Position numbers and translations under genes: made by a program
Notes under the pieces: model-generated
What the model saw: the letters and a program-made list of their open reading frames with translations, nothing else
The model's database searches: none
Told to the model about the DNA's origin: nothing
NCBI GenBank assembly: GCA_029203105.1
Contig: CP119318.1
Span: forward strand, 3,486,501 to 3,550,500
Direction of reading: 5' to 3'
Length of the DNA: 64,000 nucleotides
Source: Candidatus Kaistia colombiensis
Lineage (GTDB): Bacteria > Pseudomonadota > Alphaproteobacteria > Rhizobiales > Kaistiaceae
Shown here: positions 61,979 to 64,000 of the stretch, one piece after another
How the letters are laid out: each line of letters opens with the position of its first letter
How positions within the stretch are numbered: the stretch's first letter is position 1

Positions 61979-63142
61979 ATGACGCCCCCCGATCGACCGC
62001 CGTCGCGGCGCAGCGCCGTCGCTCCCTTCATCGCGATGGACGTGATGTCGGCCGCGTTCGAGCGGATCGCCAGGGGCGAGCGTATCATCCGCATGGAGAT
62101 CGGCGAACCGGGCGCCTCAGCCCCGAAGCCCGTGCTCGACGCCGCCCGCGCGGCGCTCGACCCAGGCCGCCTCGGCTATACCGAAGCGCTCGGCTGGCGG
62201 CCGCTGCGCCAGCGCATCGCGCAATATTATGCCGATACGCACGGCATCGAGGTGCCGGCCTCTCGGATCGCCATCACCACCGGCTCGTCGGCCGGCTTCA
62301 ACCTCGCCTTCCTCGCCGCCTTCGACGCCGGCGACCGCGTCGCCATCGCCTCGCCCGGCTACCCCGCCTATCGCAACATCCTCGGCGCGCTCGGGCTGGA
62401 AGTGGTCGAGATTGAGACCAGCGCGGAAAACCGGCACGCGATCACGCCGGCCATGCTGGAGCGCGCGCATGCGGAAAAGCCGCTCGCCGGCATCCTGGTC
62501 GCCAGCCCCGGCAACCCGACCGGCACGATGATGACGCCGGAAGCGCTCGCCGCCCTCATCCGCGCCGCCGACGAACTCGGCATCCGCTTCATCTCGGACG
62601 AGATCTATCACGGCCTCGTCTATGACGGCGTCGCCGAGACGGCGCTAGCGACCAGCGACCGCGCCATCGTCATCAACTCGTTCTCGAAATACTACTGCAT
62701 GACCGGCTGGCGGATCGGCTGGATGGTGTTGCCGGAGATCCTGGTGCGCCCGGTCGAGCGGATCGCCCAGAGCCTCTACATCTCCGCGCCGGACCTGTCG
62801 CAGCGCGCCGCCATCGCCGCCTTCGGCGCCACCGAGGAGCTGGAAGCGATCAAGGCCGGCTATGCCGCCAATCGCAGGCTCCTGCTCGAAAAGCTGCCGA
62901 AGATCGGCTTCGACGACTATTTCCCGGTCGACGGCGCCTTCTACATCTACGCTTCGGTGCGCCGCTTCTCGAACGATTCGGCCGATTTCGCGCAGAAGAT
63001 GCTGGCCGAGGCCGGCATCTCGGCAACGCCGGGAGCGGATTTCGACCGCGTGCACGGCCATGCGCATATCCGCTTTTCCTTCGCCGGTGCGACGGCGGAA
63101 ATCGCCGAGGCGGCGGAGCGGCTCGAAAGCTGGCTGGCCTAG
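61979..63142 (+). CDS. PLP-dependent aminotransferase, class I/II
   Basis: This 387-residue cytoplasmic aminotransferase has the fold-type I core: the nucleotide-like ITTGSSAGFNLAFLAAFDAG, SPGYPAYRNILGALG, SPGNPTGTMM, FISDEIYHGLVYD, and the PLP lysine K237 in NSFSKYYCMTGWRIGW. The C-terminal part has HIRFSFAGA with the carboxylate-binding arginine. The ATG at 61979 follows CGGAG. The amino-acid partner is not clear; an aspartate- or alanine-like type is likely. It is divergent from the M48 gene and converges on the ROK gene. Confidence 0.88.
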   Translation: MTPPDRPPSRRSAVAPFIAMDVMSAAFERIARGERIIRMEIGEPGASAPKPVLDAARAALDPGRLGYTEALGWRPLRQRIAQYYADTHGIEVPASRIAITTGSSAGFNLAFLAAFDAGDRVAIASPGYPAYRNILGALGLEVVEIETSAENRHAITPAMLERAHAEKPLAGILVASPGNPTGTMMTPEALAALIRAADELGIRFISDEIYHGLVYDGVAETALATSDRAIVINSFSKYYCMTGWRIGWMVLPEILVRPVERIAQSLYISAPDLSQRAAIAAFGATEELEAIKAGYAANRRLLLEKLPKIGFDDYFPVDGAFYIYASVRRFSNDSADFAQKMLAEAGISATPGADFDRVHGHAHIRFSFAGATAEIAEAAERLESWLA

Positions 63143-63149
63143 CTCTTTG

Positions 63150-63178
63150 CCGGTTCGCGTTGGCTTCCCGCGAACCGG
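63150..63178. terminator. Hairpin between the aminotransferase and ROK genes
   Basis: CCGGTTCGCG (63150-63159) pairs with CGCGAACCGG (63169-63178) around a 9-base loop. It starts 8 bases after the aminotransferase stop and lies before the ROK gene 3' end, so it may end transcripts from both sides. The core CCGGTTCGCG is shared with the dispersed repeat at 29341. No T-run is present. Confidence 0.5.
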
Positions 63179-63194
63179 TATCCGCTCTGGGCGA

Positions 63195-64000
63195 TCAGGC
63201 CTTGAGGTCGGCCGGTCTCGCGCTGCGGCGCCAGCCGGCTTCGGCAGCACGACCGGGTCGTGGTCGGAGCTGGCAAACACCTCGCGGTCGAGCCGCTGCA
63301 TCGCGCCGGCGAGAATGCCGACATCGACGAGGTCGTCCTCGGCCGAGAACACCTCGATCTCGGTCATGCGCGCCAGCTCGCCCACCAGCCCCTCGCTCCA
63401 GCCCGGCCCGAAAGCCCGCCTCCATCAGGTCGAAGGCGGCGACACCGCGGCCAGTGAAGGCGACGCGTTGCGGGTTCAAAAGCGCGATCAAGCGCGACAG
63501 GCCGTAGCCCAGCGCCAGCCCGGCCTGGTGATAGGCCATCCGCACGCGGTCCTCGCCGTCGCGCGCCCGCTGCTCCAGCGCGCGCATCGTCTCGGCGTCG
63601 GGGTCGATCTCTGTCGGCGAGAGGTCCGGCGGCAGGTTCTCCACTGCCCGGTAAATCGCATAGTCGGCGACATAGGCCTCGATGCAGCCGCGCCGGCCGC
63701 AGCGGCAGAGCGCGCCGCCCGGCATGTGGTTGGCATGGCCGAACTCGGCGCCGGAACCGAACGCGCCGGTGAACAGCCGCCCATTGATATAGAGCCCCAT
63801 GCCGACGCCATAGGCGATGAAGATGGTGGCGAACGTGCCGCCGAACCGACCCGGATCGCGCGAATGGAGCGCCTGCGCCATCATGTTGACGTCGTTGGTC
63901 ATCGAGGCGCGGATGCCGAGCGCCTCGGAAACCGGGCCGGGAACGGATCCGACCTCGACGGCGACTGTCGGGCTCCAGAGCAGCGTGCCGGTCGTCTCGT
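63195..64000 (-). pseudogene. ROK-family sugar kinase or regulator, N-terminus beyond window, frame-broken
   Basis: The protein enters from the right edge in one frame (TGTLLWSPTVAVEVGSVPG, then MTNDVNMMAQALHSRD). It shows the ROK core: FIAYGVGMGLYINGRLFTGA, FGSGAEFGHANHMPGGALC, and the zinc motif CRCGRRGCIEAY. Near 63389-63394 an extra G in a GGGG run breaks the frame; the next frame continues typically (LVGELARMTEIEVFSAEDD, then VDVGILAGAMQRLDREVF). A second change near 63233-63240 is needed to reach a stop (TGA at 63195 in one frame). With ROK regulators the missing N-terminus would carry an HTH. Sugar kinase or NagC-like repressor cannot be told apart here. Confidence 0.78.

Overview
The window is GC-rich, densely packed chromosomal DNA from an alphaproteobacterium, very probably of the order Hyphomicrobiales (Rhizobiales). 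This rests on several things: the order dgt-argS-SPOR-nagZ-scpA-scpB; the block rpoZ-rsh-pyrE-pdxJ-acpS-lepB-rnc-era; aroQ next to accB-accC; an Omp2/RopA-type porin; an ExoR-like Sel1 protein; and dispersed palindromic repeats of a kind common in this order. A Kaistia-like genus is possible, but the sequence alone does not settle it. No rRNA, tRNA, CRISPR array, insertion sequence or prophage was seen.

Layout. 1-8 kb: a TAXI-type TRAP binding-protein fragment at the edge, then a minus-strand run for chromosome segregation, cell-wall recycling, arginyl-tRNA synthetase and a dGTPase, with divergent erpA. 8-14 kb: AMP nucleosidase, OsmC, exonuclease III, a frame-broken GFA gene, a DUF2332 protein, and a compact three-gene unit (small monooxygenase-like protein, WYL regulator, TfoX C-terminal domain) behind a perfect 13-bp palindrome that overlaps a good promoter. 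14-22 kb: the stringent-response/translation block from rpoZ to era. 22-27 kb: NYN protein, family 5-like uracil-DNA glycosylase, a major porin with a structured leader, smpB and dapA. 27-34 kb: lytic transglycosylase, a patch of palindromes, an envelope operon (BON-OmpA protein, a 44-residue membrane protein, a membrane/helix-hairpin-helix protein) and exoR. 34-43 kb: parE, a small secreted protein, a DEAD-box helicase and an Mla-type lipid transporter. 43-47.5 kb: the DgcN-DgcA D-glutamate pair with an MFS carrier and a PLP dehydratase. 47.5-50 kb: a GT4 glycosyltransferase and a PlcP-type phosphoesterase behind a Pho box. 50-64 kb: FAH hydrolase, thiD, a DMT carrier, a lone CoxL-like molybdoenzyme subunit, DUF2155, aat, accC-accB-aroQ, a DsbA-family protein, an M48 protease, an aminotransferase and a damaged ROK-family gene running off the right edge.

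How the genes fit together. Most of the window is housekeeping, but three themes stand out. The first is outer-membrane and envelope upkeep: SPOR, NagZ, transglycosylase, OmpA/BON, Mla, DsbA, M48 and ExoR. The second is phosphate-dependent lipid remodelling, inferred from the plcP/glycosyltransferase pair under a Pho box. The third is an apparently autoregulated WYL-regulator operon of unknown purpose. Four genes (the TAXI protein, GFA, rpoZ and the ROK protein) carry one- or two-base frame breaks although both halves remain conserved. Several lie in short runs, so assembly error should be excluded before calling them pseudogenes.
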